Assembly: GCA_035293405.1 (NCBI GenBank)
Contig: DATDOE010000090.1
Coordinates: 124,001-188,000, forward strand
Length of the DNA stretch: 64,000 nucleotides
Reading direction: 5' to 3'
DNA from: Gp6-AA40 sp035293405
GTDB taxonomy: Bacteria; Acidobacteriota; Vicinamibacteria; Vicinamibacterales; UBA2999
Under the pieces are notes generated by a model that saw nothing but the letters and a program-made list of their open reading frames with translations, ran no database searches and was not told the origin of the DNA. Shown piece by piece: positions 42,311 to 51,314 of the stretch (the first letter of the stretch is position 1; the number at the start of each line of letters is the position of its first letter). Position numbers and translations under genes: made by a program.

Positions 42311-43192
42311 GTGGCAGAATTCGGGCATGCCCCGCCAGCGCACCATCGTACGACACGCGCGTGGCGAGCGCTGAGCAAACCGGCGGAGGACCTGAACTAC
42401 TTCTTCGCCGCGCTGACGCCGCAGGCACTTCGTCTTCCGAGGCAGGGTTGGACCTTGTATCCCCGCCAGGTCGGGAGCTCACGGCCCCTTACCCTCGGAT
42501 CGCCGCGAGGGCTCGACGATGACAGCTCGGCATGTGCCGACGCACAGGCGTTTCGTAGCGACGTCGCGCGGGTGCCTGTTCGCCTCTGGCGTTACGGCGA
42601 CCGTGGACCGGCGCCCATCGTCGGCTTCGGCGTCCTCGGTCCGGCAGCATTCGAGCGCGGCGATGACGTTACGCAGCAGCCAGACGAGAGTAGCCGTCGC
42701 GTGGCACGGCTGGTCGTCCAGCAAGTTCACTCGGTCGAGCGTCGTCTCATTCGAGAGGCCGGAGAGCAATCGCCTCTCACGCGGTTCTCGGACCGGGAGG
42801 AGGTTCGCTCGGTCGTTCGCCTCTTGACGATGGTGCGCCATCCCGCCATCGACGGCGAGTGGTACTTCTTCCAGGCCAGGAAGCAGTACGGTGAGTGGTA
42901 CACCTTCGAAGGCAAACGGCAGTACAAGGACTGGGCTGCCGTACGCGTCCATGGCTGGGTTCATTCCTCGCCCGCTCGCCTCTCTGCGTTCCACGTGGCG
43001 GGCGTTCTTGAGGACGGCGACGGGAAGGTGGGCAGTTGGTATCGAGTGACCGGCGTGCTCCGCCTGGAGGATCGCAACGTCTGGATCACGGTCGTCTCCG
43101 GCTACGAGGACGAGGGCTACGAATTCTTCGAGGTTGGACCGGGCGACACGACTCCACACTCCGTTGTCACAGTTATGACGCACGCGTCATAG
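42311..43192 (+). CDS. Hypothetical protein of uncertain extent
   Basis: A frame of up to 294 residues from GTG 42311; the true start may be further in. The N-terminal half is low-information, while the C-terminal half looks genuinely coding: two internal echoes, EWYFFQARKQYGEWYTFEG and KRQYKDWAAVRVHGWVHS, then GVLEDGDGKVGSWYRVTGVL and EGYEFFEVGP, with GC-rich third positions. The Trp/Tyr-rich repeats resemble a carbohydrate- or peptide-binding beta domain. A 234-residue frame on the opposite strand over the same DNA is considered a shadow. Confidence 0.45.
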   Translation: MAEFGHAPPAHHRTTRAWRALSKPAEDLNYFFAALTPQALRLPRQGWTLYPRQVGSSRPLTLGSPRGLDDDSSACADAQAFRSDVARVPVRLWRYGDRGPAPIVGFGVLGPAAFERGDDVTQQPDESSRRVARLVVQQVHSVERRLIREAGEQSPLTRFSDREEVRSVVRLLTMVRHPAIDGEWYFFQARKQYGEWYTFEGKRQYKDWAAVRVHGWVHSSPARLSAFHVAGVLEDGDGKVGSWYRVTGVLRLEDRNVWITVVSGYEDEGYEFFEVGPGDTTPHSVVTVMTHAS

Positions 43193-43222
43193 CGCTCGCG
43201 GCAACCGTCGGGCACCGCCGAG

Positions 43223-46200
43223 TCAGCGCGCCGCGTAGGCGTTGGAGCGGCCCGTCGCGAGCACCATCCGGAGCGCGTGACCGGTGTACGACGCGTCATT
43301 CTGCGCGACCTGTTCGGGCGTGCCCGTCGCGACGACGCGGCCGCCAGCGTCGCCGCCCTCGGGGCCCAGATCGATCACGTAATCCGCCGTTTTGATCACG
43401 TCGAGGTTGTGCTCGATCACGAGCAGGGAGTGGCCGGCCTCGACCAGCTTGCGGAACGCGGCCAGCAGCTTCGCGATGTCGTCGAAGTGCAGACCCGTCG
43501 TCGGTTCGTCGAGGATGTAGAGCACGCGCTCGCCGCCGAAAGACGCCAGGTGCGCCGCGATCTTGATCCGCTGCGCTTCCCCACCCGAGAGCGTCGTCGC
43601 CGGCTGCCCCAAGCGAAGATAGCCGAGGCCGATCTCGTCGAGCACCTGCAGGCGCCGCAGCACCTTCGCCGACTGACTGAAGAACGTCAGCGCCTCGCGC
43701 ACCGTCATCTCGAGCACCTGGTGGATCGACCTGCCTCGATAGCGCACGTCGAGCACCGTCTGCTTGAACCGCATGCTGTCGCACTGGTCGCAGGGGACGA
43801 ACACGTCGGCGAGGAACTGCATCTCCACGCGCACTTGGCCCTCGCCCTGACACGCCTCGCAGCGGCCACCAGGCACGTTGAACGAGAAGTGACTCGCCGT
43901 CAGACCGCGCGCCTTGGCGTCCTTGGTCAAGGAGAACAGCTCGCGGATCGGGTCGAAGGCCTTCAGGTAGGTGACCGGATTGGACCGCGGCGTACGGCCG
44001 ATTGGCGTCTGATCGACCAGCGCGACGTCGGTGATGTATTCGAGCCCCTCGAGACCCCGGAATGTGCCGACCCGGCGGTCCCAATCACCCTTGGCGCGCT
44101 TGATCGCCGCGTAGAGGACGTCGTGCACCAGCGTTGACTTGCCGGAGCCGCTGACACCCGTGACGCAGGTGATCGTATTCAGCGGAATCTCGATGTCCAC
44201 GTTCTTCAGGTTGTGCTCGCTGGCGCCCTTCAGCTTGATCTTCTGTCCAACCCCTCGCCGCCGTGGTGACGGGACCGGAATCGCCAGCTCGTTGCGGAGG
44301 TACTTCGCCGTCAGCGACCGCGGCTCCAGGAGCAGGCCGGGCAAATCGCCCGAGTACACGACGCGGCCGCCCTGCTCACCGGCACCGAGCCCGATGTCCA
44401 CGATGTGATCGGCAACGCGAATCATGTCCTCATCGTGTTCGACGACCAGGACGGTGTTGCCCTGATCGCGCAGTTGCCGGAGGATGTCGATGAGCCGCTG
44501 GTTGTCGCGCGAGTGCAGGCCGATCGACGGCTCGTCCAGCACGTAGAGCGTGCCGACGAGCGCCGAGCCGAGCGACGTGGCTAGGTTGATGCGCTGCGAT
44601 TCGCCACCGGACAGCGTCGACGACAGCCGATCGAGCGTGAGGTAGTCGAGGCCGACGTCGCTCAGAAACGTGAGCCGGCGCTTGATCTCGCGCAAGATCT
44701 TGTCGGCGACGGTGGTCTCCTTCTCACTGAGCTCGAGATCCGCGAAGAAGCGCTGGGCCCCGAGCACGGTGAGTGCCGACACCTCGTCCACCGTCCGCCC
44801 CCCCACCCGCACGTTGCGCGCCTCGCGACGCAGCCGCGCGCCGCCGCAGTCCGGACAGGCCAGATAGCCGCGGTACCGGCTGAGGAACACGCGGACGTGC
44901 ACCTTGTACTTCTTCTTCTCGAGCCACCGGAAGAACCCGCGAATCCCTTCGAAATCGCCGTCGCCCTCGACGACGAATCGCCGCTCTTCTTCTGACAGAT
45001 CGCACCACGGCACGTCGAGGCGCAGCGTCGTCTTCTTCGCCGCGCGCTTCATCTCGGCGAGCTGCGCCCGATAGTGCGGCTTGCTCCACGGCTCGATCGC
45101 GCCCTGGGTGATCGACTTCGATGAATCCGGCACCACCAGATCCATGTCGAGCTCGATGATGTTGCCGAAGCCATGGCACATCGGGCACGCGCCGAACGGG
45201 TTGTTGAACGAGAAGAGCCGCGGCTGCGGCGTTTCGTAGGTGATGCCGCAGGTCCGGCAGTCGAACTTCTCCGAGAAGACAAGTCTCCGGGATTCGGGAT
45301 TCGCGATCCGGGACTCGGGACTCGGGACTCGGGACTCGACGAACGCAGAATCCTCCGGATCCCGGATCCCGGATCCCGGGTCCCGGCCGAGTATCACGGC
45401 GAAAGCCGCGCCGCCGCCTTCGCGATAGGACGTCTCAATCGAATCGGTCAGCCGGCTTCGCAGATCGCCGTCGATGCGCACGCGATCGACGACGACCTCG
45501 AGCGTGGTCTTCGACTTCAACGCCCCGCGATCGACCTCATCGAAGCTCACGGCCTGGCCGTCGATCAACAGGCGGCCGTAGCCGCGCCGGCGCAATCCCT
45601 CGACCGTCTCGACAATTGGATCGAGACCGTTCTTCGCGGCCGGTTGCTCGACATCGTCACCGTCGGCTTCGTCACCGCCCTCCGCCTCGGCCGCCGGCTT
45701 CGCCCCAGCCGACATCGCCACAATCGGCAACTCGAACCCGATCAAGAGGCGTGTGCCGGTGGGTAGCTCGCCGAGCTGCCTGGCCACCACTTCCGCCGTC
45801 TCACGGATCACTTCCTGCCCGCACTGGCGGCAGAACGTCCGCCCCACGCGCGCGAAGAGCAGCCGCATGTAGTCGTGGATTTCGGTCGTCGTGCCGACGG
45901 TCGAGCGAGGGTTGCGGACGCTGTTCTTCTGCCTGATGGCGATGGCCGGGCAGATGCCTTCGATCTTGTCGACGTCGGGCTTCTCCATCCGCTCCAGGAA
46001 CTGCCGCGCGTAGGCCGATAGGGACTCGACGTACCGCCGCTGACCCTCGGCGTAGATCGTGTCGAAGGCCAGCGATGACTTGCCGGACCCGCTGACGCCG
46101 GTGATGATGATCAGCTTGCCCGCAGGCAGCGTGACATCGATGTTCTTGAGGTTGTGCGTCCGCGCGCCGCGGACGATCAGCGGCCTGCGGACCTTCTGCG

Positions 46201-46240
46201 GCGTGGTGGCGTCGGGCGTCCCTACAGTGGCGAAATCCAT
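43223..46240 (-). CDS. uvrA: UvrABC system protein A
   Basis: A 1005-residue excinuclease ATPase, longer than the usual 940 or so. Two ABC modules: Walker A GVSGSGKSSLAFDTIY and GVSGSGKSTLVHDVLY, signatures TLSGGESQRI and TLSGGEAQRI, and Walker B VLDEPSIGLH and ILDEPTTGLH. Zinc Cys pairs occur in CRTCGITYE with CPMCHGFG and in CEACQGEG with CDQCDSMRF. It scans DNA for bulky damage and loads UvrB. Residues about 285-318, just before LVFSEKFDCRTCG, are extra and encoded by 7-bp repeats. A second extra Ala/Glu-Asp segment (AGAKPAAEAEGGDEADGDD) also lengthens it. Confidence 0.97.
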   Translation of the reverse strand: MDFATVGTPDATTPQKVRRPLIVRGARTHNLKNIDVTLPAGKLIIITGVSGSGKSSLAFDTIYAEGQRRYVESLSAYARQFLERMEKPDVDKIEGICPAIAIRQKNSVRNPRSTVGTTTEIHDYMRLLFARVGRTFCRQCGQEVIRETAEVVARQLGELPTGTRLLIGFELPIVAMSAGAKPAAEAEGGDEADGDDVEQPAAKNGLDPIVETVEGLRRRGYGRLLIDGQAVSFDEVDRGALKSKTTLEVVVDRVRIDGDLRSRLTDSIETSYREGGGAAFAVILGRDPGSGIRDPEDSAFVESRVPSPESRIANPESRRLVFSEKFDCRTCGITYETPQPRLFSFNNPFGACPMCHGFGNIIELDMDLVVPDSSKSITQGAIEPWSKPHYRAQLAEMKRAAKKTTLRLDVPWCDLSEEERRFVVEGDGDFEGIRGFFRWLEKKKYKVHVRVFLSRYRGYLACPDCGGARLRREARNVRVGGRTVDEVSALTVLGAQRFFADLELSEKETTVADKILREIKRRLTFLSDVGLDYLTLDRLSSTLSGGESQRINLATSLGSALVGTLYVLDEPSIGLHSRDNQRLIDILRQLRDQGNTVLVVEHDEDMIRVADHIVDIGLGAGEQGGRVVYSGDLPGLLLEPRSLTAKYLRNELAIPVPSPRRRGVGQKIKLKGASEHNLKNVDIEIPLNTITCVTGVSGSGKSTLVHDVLYAAIKRAKGDWDRRVGTFRGLEGLEYITDVALVDQTPIGRTPRSNPVTYLKAFDPIRELFSLTKDAKARGLTASHFSFNVPGGRCEACQGEGQVRVEMQFLADVFVPCDQCDSMRFKQTVLDVRYRGRSIHQVLEMTVREALTFFSQSAKVLRRLQVLDEIGLGYLRLGQPATTLSGGEAQRIKIAAHLASFGGERVLYILDEPTTGLHFDDIAKLLAAFRKLVEAGHSLLVIEHNLDVIKTADYVIDLGPEGGDAGGRVVATGTPEQVAQNDASYTGHALRMVLATGRSNAYAAR
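45287..45387. repeat. 7-bp tandem arrays inserted in frame in uvrA
   Basis: Heptamers CGGGATT / CGGGACT (about 45287-45330) and CGGATCC / CGGGTCC (about 45353-45387). They encode a heptad-periodic peptide (SRVPSPE-SRIANPE) inserted immediately before the first zinc-module strand of UvrA. Confidence 0.88.
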
Positions 46241-46264
46241 CGGGTCCGTAAGAGAGAAATGGTA

Positions 46265-46948
46265 CTACAACTCCGCGAGTTGGGCGTTTCTTCGCGGCTC
46301 GAGCCGTGCCAGCGCCAGCGTGTTCTGTCCAACCGCGAAGGCCAGGGCGATCAGCAGCCCCACGATAGCGACCAGACCGCCCACGTCGAAGAGCGGCATC
46401 CGACCCAACAGTCCAACGTTGACGTGCGGATTCCCTCGAAGCGCAATCGCGCCAATCGCCAGGATAATGCGCAGCTCAGTCGGACCCACGCCGGCGAACG
46501 ACATGCGGAAGACCCCGCGAACGGCAGTGGCGAGAAAGACCTCGCCGGACACGAGCAGGTAGGCCACCAACAGGGCGAGCGCGATCACCGGCGTCATGAA
46601 ACCCGAGCACGCCAGGCCGGTCAGGAGACACGTGATGCCGACGATGTCGACGACGTGGTCAACGTAGAAGCCATAGCGCGGCCGCTCGACGCCGCGGACA
46701 CGAGCGAGGGTCCCGTCCAGACTGTCGCCGAACCAGTTGATCGCGAGGGCGGCGACGACAACCCAAAGCGCCCGGACATCAAAGCGTGCGAGCCAGAAGC
46801 CGACGCCGGCCAGCATCATCGCCCCGAGAGCCAACCCAGTCAGATGGTCCGAGTGGATAGAGGCGGGCATGTGGCTCGCCATTCGAGCGAGGAGCCGCTT
46901 TTCGACGGCGGCCAGCAGACTGCGGTGTTCGCGCACATGGTCGGGCAT
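46265..46948 (-). CDS. CDP-alcohol phosphatidyltransferase family protein (canonical motif)
   Basis: A 227-residue membrane enzyme from ATG 46948 (AGGAGATATC upstream). The catalytic motif DSLDGTLARVRGVERPRYGFYVDHVVD matches D-G-x2-A-R-x8-G-x3-D-x3-D in full. Five to six transmembrane helices flank it. It transfers a phospho-alcohol onto CDP-diacylglycerol or a similar donor; the exact lipid is unknown. It is 24 bp from uvrA on the same strand. Confidence 0.87.
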   Translation of the reverse strand: MPDHVREHRSLLAAVEKRLLARMASHMPASIHSDHLTGLALGAMMLAGVGFWLARFDVRALWVVVAALAINWFGDSLDGTLARVRGVERPRYGFYVDHVVDIVGITCLLTGLACSGFMTPVIALALLVAYLLVSGEVFLATAVRGVFRMSFAGVGPTELRIILAIGAIALRGNPHVNVGLLGRMPLFDVGGLVAIVGLLIALAFAVGQNTLALARLEPRRNAQLAEL

Positions 46949-47001
46949 CTGATATCTCCTGTCCCGTAAGGTGCGTACTCTCGGCAAATCGGCTCACACC
47001 C

Positions 47002-47090
47002 CGGGATTCGGGACTCGGGGCTCGGGGCTCGGGACTCGGGACTCGGAACAGAGACTTGCCGTAGGGCGGGTCTTGGTTTGTAGACCCGCC
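47002..47090. repeat. 7-bp array (CGGGACT type) and a REP-like hairpin
   Basis: Six heptamers CGGGATT, CGGGACT, CGGGGCT at 47002-47046. A 9-bp stem GGCGGGTCT/AGACCCGCC with 8-base loop lies at 47065-47090. They fill the divergent gap between the phosphatidyltransferase and antiporter genes. Confidence 0.8.
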
Positions 47091-47128
47091 GCCCAAGAAC
47101 CCGCCAATGCCGAGATACCATCAGCTCA

Positions 47129-48832
47129 ATGCCTGAATCCGGCCTCGTTCTCACGCTTGCCGGAGGCTTCGGCGCCGCCCTCGTCTTCGGCTACATCACG
47201 CAGCGTCTCGGTCTCTCGCCCATCGTCGGCTATCTCATTGCCGGGGTGGCCGTGGGGCCAAGCACGCCCGGGTTCATCGCCGACATCCACATCGCCGAGC
47301 AGTTCGCGGAGATCGGCATCATCCTGCTGATGTTCGGCGTCGGGTTGCAGTTCCACCTCGAGGAGCTGCTCGCGGTTCGCCGGATCGCGATTCCAGGCGC
47401 CATCGCACAGAGCCTGATGGCGACGGCCCTCGGCGCGTTCGCCGCTCACGCCTTCGGCTGGACGTGGCCGGCGGCCATCGTCTTCGGCCTGGCGCTATCG
47501 GTCGCCAGCACCGTCGTCCTCGTGCGCGTTCTTTCGGACAGCCGCAAGCTCCACACTCCGGCCGGACACATCGCCGTCGGCTGGCTCGTCGTCCAGGATG
47601 TACTCACCGTCATTGTCCTGGTGCTCTTACCTGCGCTCAAGGGGGAGCTCACCCCGGCCGCACTCGCCACGAGCCTCGCCGTCACGTTGATCAAAGTGGC
47701 CGGTCTCGTCGCTGTCACGGCCATCATCGGACGGCGGGTGATCCCGTTGATCCTCGATCGCATCGCTGCGACGCGATCGCGCGAGCTGTTCACGCTGACT
47801 GTGCTCGCGCTGGCCATCGGCCTGGCGGTCGGGTCCGCGGCCGTGTTCGGCGTGTCGATGGCGCTCGGTGCATTCCTCGCAGGCATGGTCGTGGGGACCT
47901 CCGACTACAGCCTTCGCGCCGCCACGGATGCATTGCCGATGCGCGACGCGTTCGCGGTGCTGTTCTTCGTGTCGGTTGGCATGTTGCTGCGCCCCTCGGC
48001 GATTCTGGCCTACCCCGCGTTCACCATCGCCGCGCTGGCCATCGTCATGGTTTGCAACCCGCTCACCGCGGCGGCCGTCGCCTCGCTGATGCGCTATCCG
48101 ATTCGAACGACGGCGACCGTGGCGATGTCGCTGGGGCAGATCGGCGAGTTCTCGTTCATCCTCGTGACGCTCGGCCGAGACCTGAATATCGTGCCGGCCG
48201 AAGCCGTCGATGTGGTCGTGGCCACGGCGATCATCTCGATCACGTTCAACCCGCTTGCGTTCAGAGCCATTGAGCCCATCGATCGCTGGTTCGCCCGGAG
48301 ACGGCTGGCGCAGGTGACGACGGACACAGAGGCGGTGGAGGTCGGCGCGACCTCTTCACTCGAGCCTGATGAGCGCGCGATCGTGATCGGATACGGACCA
48401 ACCGGCCGCACCGTCACCCGGCTGCTTCGCGAGAACGGCATCTTGCCAACCGTCGTGGACCTGAACATGGACGCGGTGCGCGAGCTGCGCGAGAGCGGTG
48501 TGTCGGCCGTCTACGGGGATGCGAGGCATGCCGACACGCTGGTGTCCGCGGGACTCCCCCACGCCGCCACGCTCATCGTGAGCGGCGCGGATACCGGCAC
48601 GGCGGAGATTCTTCAGGGCGCCAGGGCGATCAACCCCCACGTCCACATCTTCGCCCGCGGCGGCTATCTGCGTGACGTGCCCGCGCTGCGTGACGCCGGC
48701 GCCGAGCAGGTGTTCTCGGGTGAAGGCGAGGTGGCGCTGGCGATGACCGAGGCCGTGCTGCGTCGCTTGGGAGCGACGGCGGATCAGATCGACCGGGAGC
48801 GGGCGCGGGTGCGGAGAGAGCTGTTCACCTAG
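47129..48832 (+). CDS. Kef-type/CPA2 cation:proton antiporter with TrkA-N domain
   Basis: A 567-residue transporter. Residues about 1-380 form the 12-helix Na+/H+ exchanger domain (TQRLGLSPIVGYLIAGVAVGP, LMFGVGLQFHLEELL, ALSVASTVVLVRVL with the GWLVVQD motif, and GAFLAGMVVGTSDYS). Residues about 410-530 form a Rossmann TrkA-N domain (AIVIGYGPTGRTVTRLL, DARHADTLVSAGLPHA) that binds NAD(H) or a nucleotide. It resembles YbaL/KefB: K+ or Na+ efflux in exchange for protons, gated by redox state. It overlaps the convergent alkD gene by 8 bp. Confidence 0.92.
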   Translation: MPESGLVLTLAGGFGAALVFGYITQRLGLSPIVGYLIAGVAVGPSTPGFIADIHIAEQFAEIGIILLMFGVGLQFHLEELLAVRRIAIPGAIAQSLMATALGAFAAHAFGWTWPAAIVFGLALSVASTVVLVRVLSDSRKLHTPAGHIAVGWLVVQDVLTVIVLVLLPALKGELTPAALATSLAVTLIKVAGLVAVTAIIGRRVIPLILDRIAATRSRELFTLTVLALAIGLAVGSAAVFGVSMALGAFLAGMVVGTSDYSLRAATDALPMRDAFAVLFFVSVGMLLRPSAILAYPAFTIAALAIVMVCNPLTAAAVASLMRYPIRTTATVAMSLGQIGEFSFILVTLGRDLNIVPAEAVDVVVATAIISITFNPLAFRAIEPIDRWFARRRLAQVTTDTEAVEVGATSSLEPDERAIVIGYGPTGRTVTRLLRENGILPTVVDLNMDAVRELRESGVSAVYGDARHADTLVSAGLPHAATLIVSGADTGTAEILQGARAINPHVHIFARGGYLRDVPALRDAGAEQVFSGEGEVALAMTEAVLRRLGATADQIDRERARVRRELFT

Positions 48833-49550
48833 CTATATTCTTCATCGCCTCTCTCACACTCAATGGACTCAGGCTCTCCTTGTGTTCCTTGACGTAGCGC
48901 CGCACCTCCTTCGGATCCGTCCACGCGTACTGTCGCAGCGCCCAGCCGATGGCTTTACGGATGAAGAACTCGCTTGCCATGAGCGAGCCACTCTGTGTGC
49001 GAGTCGAACGGTGGGACAGGTTCGGCTCAATGCAGGCGTACAGGAGATCGAGATCCGTGTTTTGCTTGAATCGAATCTGACAGAGGATTGCGGCGCGGCG
49101 CTTCCACATGTCCTTGTCGGAGGCCCATCGGCGCATCAGCGATTTCATGCGACGGGGCTCGGTGCGTAGGACGTCGCCGAGGTGATGCGTCGAGATGACG
49201 TCAACGAAATCCCACCACGCGCCCGTCACAATCATCTCCTCGAACAGCGGGACCGTCGCGAACGTGCGGAACGAGGCATAGCGGCGATCGTCGGTCAACA
49301 GGATCGCGGCGTAGCGCTCCTCGCGAAAGGAGGCCGTTCGCCAGAGGTCCTCGGCCACCCGGCGCCATTCGGTGAACGAGTCGAGCGGATGAGCCTTGAA
49401 GGCGTCGCGGCACAGCCATTTCAGCTTGGCCGACGACACGCCCCGGTACGGCATCGCCGACTTCATGTAGGCCTGCATTTGGGGAGCTTTCGCCGGATCG
49501 GCGGCCTGTTCGAGGGCGAGGCGAACCGTTCGGACCAACAGATGTGTCAT
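48825..49550 (-). CDS. DNA alkylation repair protein (AlkD-like HEAT repeat)
   Basis: A 241-residue all-helical protein: KSAMPYRGVSSAKLKWLCRDAF, EERYAAILLTDDRRY, WDFVDVISTHHLGDVL, RMKSLMRRWASDKDMWKRRAAILCQI and SEFFIRKAIGWALRQYAWTDPKEVRRYV are the AlkD motifs, including the Trp and Asp that line the DNA cleft. AlkD removes bulky or charged N3/N7-alkyl purines without base flipping. It adds another repair gene to this stretch and overlaps the antiporter 3' end by 8 bp. Confidence 0.93.
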   Translation of the reverse strand: MTHLLVRTVRLALEQAADPAKAPQMQAYMKSAMPYRGVSSAKLKWLCRDAFKAHPLDSFTEWRRVAEDLWRTASFREERYAAILLTDDRRYASFRTFATVPLFEEMIVTGAWWDFVDVISTHHLGDVLRTEPRRMKSLMRRWASDKDMWKRRAAILCQIRFKQNTDLDLLYACIEPNLSHRSTRTQSGSLMASEFFIRKAIGWALRQYAWTDPKEVRRYVKEHKESLSPLSVREAMKNIAR

Positions 49551-49657
49551 AGGGGATGCGACAAGAGTGGCGCGGCCACATCTCTGGCGTTTCGGCAGTA
49601 TACTCAGGCCGTTCAGGCCAAGGCAGTCAGGGCTGCATCAGCCCAGGAGGTTCGTGA

Positions 49658-50248
49658 ATGCGCGCAATGTTATTGACGATGGGGCTCACAGCAGCCCTGG
49701 CAGTGGGCGCCGGCGCCCAGACCACCGAGCTGAAGGTCGGCGATACGGCGCCGGATTTCAAGCTGCAGGCGTCGGATGGCAAGACGTATCAGCTGTCGGA
49801 CTTCAAGGGAAAGAAGGCGGTCGTGGTCGCCTGGTTCCCGAAGGCGTTCACCCAGGGCTGCACCATCGAGTGCAAGTCGCTGGCGGAGAACGGCGACAAG
49901 ATCAAGATGTACGACGTGGCGTACTTCATGGCCAGCACGGACAACGTCGAGGACAACACGAAGTTCGCCAAGGCCACCAGCGTGACGCTGCAGGGCCGGG
50001 GCGGCGGGGCCTCCACCGTGGTGGACAAGAAGGAAGCGGACTTCCCACTTCTCGCCGATCCGACGAAGGAAGCGGCCACGAAGTACGGTGTGCTGATGGC
50101 CAACGGCCAGCTGGCGAACCGCTGGACGTTCTACATCGACAAGAGCGGCAAGATCGCCTACATCGAGAAGGCCGTGAAGCCGGCGACATCGGCCGAAGAC
50201 ATGGTGGCCAAGCTCGGCGAGCTCAAGGTCACGATGAATCATCACTGA
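49658..50248 (+). CDS. Exported peroxiredoxin (BCP/AhpC-TSA family)
   Basis: A 196-residue thiol peroxidase with a signal peptide (residues 1-20, ending GAGAQ), so periplasmic. The active site is FPKAFTQGCTIECKSLAE: peroxidatic Cys in GCT and a second Cys four residues later, as in 1-Cys/2-Cys BCP types. Other parts (VGDTAPDFKLQASDGKTYQLSDFKGK, PLLADPTKEAATKYGV, RWTFYIDKSGKI) are standard. It reduces H2O2 or organic hydroperoxides in the envelope. A 7-bp array and a good terminator follow. Confidence 0.92.
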   Translation: MRAMLLTMGLTAALAVGAGAQTTELKVGDTAPDFKLQASDGKTYQLSDFKGKKAVVVAWFPKAFTQGCTIECKSLAENGDKIKMYDVAYFMASTDNVEDNTKFAKATSVTLQGRGGGASTVVDKKEADFPLLADPTKEAATKYGVLMANGQLANRWTFYIDKSGKIAYIEKAVKPATSAEDMVAKLGELKVTMNHH

Positions 50249-50258
50249 GAACCTTTTC

Positions 50259-50300
50259 GGTTCTTGGTTCTTGGTTCTTGGTTCTTGGTTCTTGGTTCTT
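50259..50300. repeat. Six exact GGTTCTT heptamers
   Basis: Perfect 7-bp units at 50259, 50266, 50273, 50280, 50287 and 50294, starting 11 bp after the peroxiredoxin stop. Confidence 0.95.
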
Positions 50301-50317
50301 GGTCGTGTTCAATGAGA

Positions 50318-50351
50318 GGGCGGGTCCTTGCGGACCCGCCCTTTCCTTTTT
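50318..50351 (+). terminator. Rho-independent terminator of the peroxiredoxin gene
   Basis: A 10-bp perfect stem GGGCGGGTCC/GGACCCGCCC with TTGC loop, then TTTCCTTTTT. Confidence 0.85.
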
Positions 50352-50398
50352 CTGCGAACCTGCTGGTCCTCTACAAACCTGCTGATTCTGCAAACCTG

Positions 50399-50953
50399 CT
50401 ACGCAGTGGCGGCTGTACGACTGGTGATCAGCGCCGCCATGTCGTGGCCCAATTGATCCACGACCTTCCAGTCTGTGAGCTCGTAATCTCTGCTTGCATC
50501 CGTCGGAGCCCCCTCCTTGCGGGCGATCCATTTCATGACCATCCGCTTCAAGAACCCGTACTCCAGATACGCGAGACGCCCGGCTACTGAGACAATCCTG
50601 TCCGGTCTCCACTCGTGCTTCGGTGGGAACGCCCGGGCGAGTTGCTCGGCCGCGGCGACCTCCGCTTGGTTCCTGGATGCGGCGCTGAGACTGACGGAGA
50701 AGAACGCCGAGGGTACGGCGTTCAAGTCCGAGGCATGTGCGTGAACGAAGGCGTTGGCGGCCCTCTGGTGCCGGCCTAGATGTAGCGACGCGCCGACGAG
50801 CGCGCCGTGCACACGGGTCCAGTCGAGCGCGGCCGCATCGGGATCGGCCATATCCAGGGCCTGGCTGTCGAAGCCGTGTTCTCGGAGGATGGTTGAGAGG
50901 CGGATGGCAATCAGCGCCGTTTGCCCCTCGGTGCTCGTAAAGAGCACTGGCAC
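50399..50953 (-). CDS. Flavodoxin-domain protein (HemG-like)
   Basis: A 184-residue protein from GTG 50953 (CGGAG upstream), beginning PVLFTSTEGQTALIAIRLS, the FMN phosphate-binding loop of flavodoxins of the HemG (menaquinone-dependent protoporphyrinogen oxidase) type. It continues with DWTRVHGALVGASLHLGRHQ, PSAFFSVSLSAASRN and RLAYLEYGFLKRMVMKWIARKEG, the last a long insert loop seen in HemG relatives. It may oxidise protoporphyrinogen or act as a related flavin reductase. An upstream extension to 51094 is possible but lacks a ribosome site. It is convergent with the peroxiredoxin gene. Confidence 0.8.
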   Translation of the reverse strand: MPVLFTSTEGQTALIAIRLSTILREHGFDSQALDMADPDAAALDWTRVHGALVGASLHLGRHQRAANAFVHAHASDLNAVPSAFFSVSLSAASRNQAEVAAAEQLARAFPPKHEWRPDRIVSVAGRLAYLEYGFLKRMVMKWIARKEGAPTDASRDYELTDWKVVDQLGHDMAALITSRTAATA

Positions 50954-51177
50954 TCCGCAGGTCACGGCTTCGACAGGTGAGGTCGCCATACACACGACTA
51001 GGGCAATTCGCATGCCCCCGACATGCGTTGCTTTTGCCCGCCAACAGGCGCTGTGCTCACTGCGGGGGACTGCCGAGGGGGATTCTCTCGCCATCGGCGG
51101 GGAAAATCACGCACCGGTCCGGCGTGCTAGAATCGGATGTTTTCGCGTGGTGTCTCGAGGCCACGCGAGCCCGCCTG

Positions 51178-51253
51178 GCCGGCGTAGCTCAGTTGGTAGA
51201 GCAGCTGATTCGTAATCAGCAGGTCGTCCGTTCAACCCGGATCGCCGGCTCCA
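51178..51253 (+). tRNA. tRNA-Thr (CGT anticodon)
   Basis: A 76-base cloverleaf with encoded CCA. Acceptor GCCGGCG pairs with CGCCGGC, D arm GCTC/GAGC, anticodon stem GCTGA/TCAGC with loop TTCGTAA (CGT at 51211-51213), T arm GTCCG/CGGAT with loop TTCAACC, discriminator T. Confidence 0.95.
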
Positions 51254-51314
51254 TTCTTCGCTCTCGATTGCTGGCGAAGGTTGCCCGCCGAAGCGCTTCG
51301 CGCGAAGGTGGGCT

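Noticed and set aside
42479..43183. Minus-strand open frame of 234 codons
   Set aside because: The plus-strand frame has better codon third-position bias and protein-like repeats, so the minus frame is taken as shadow.
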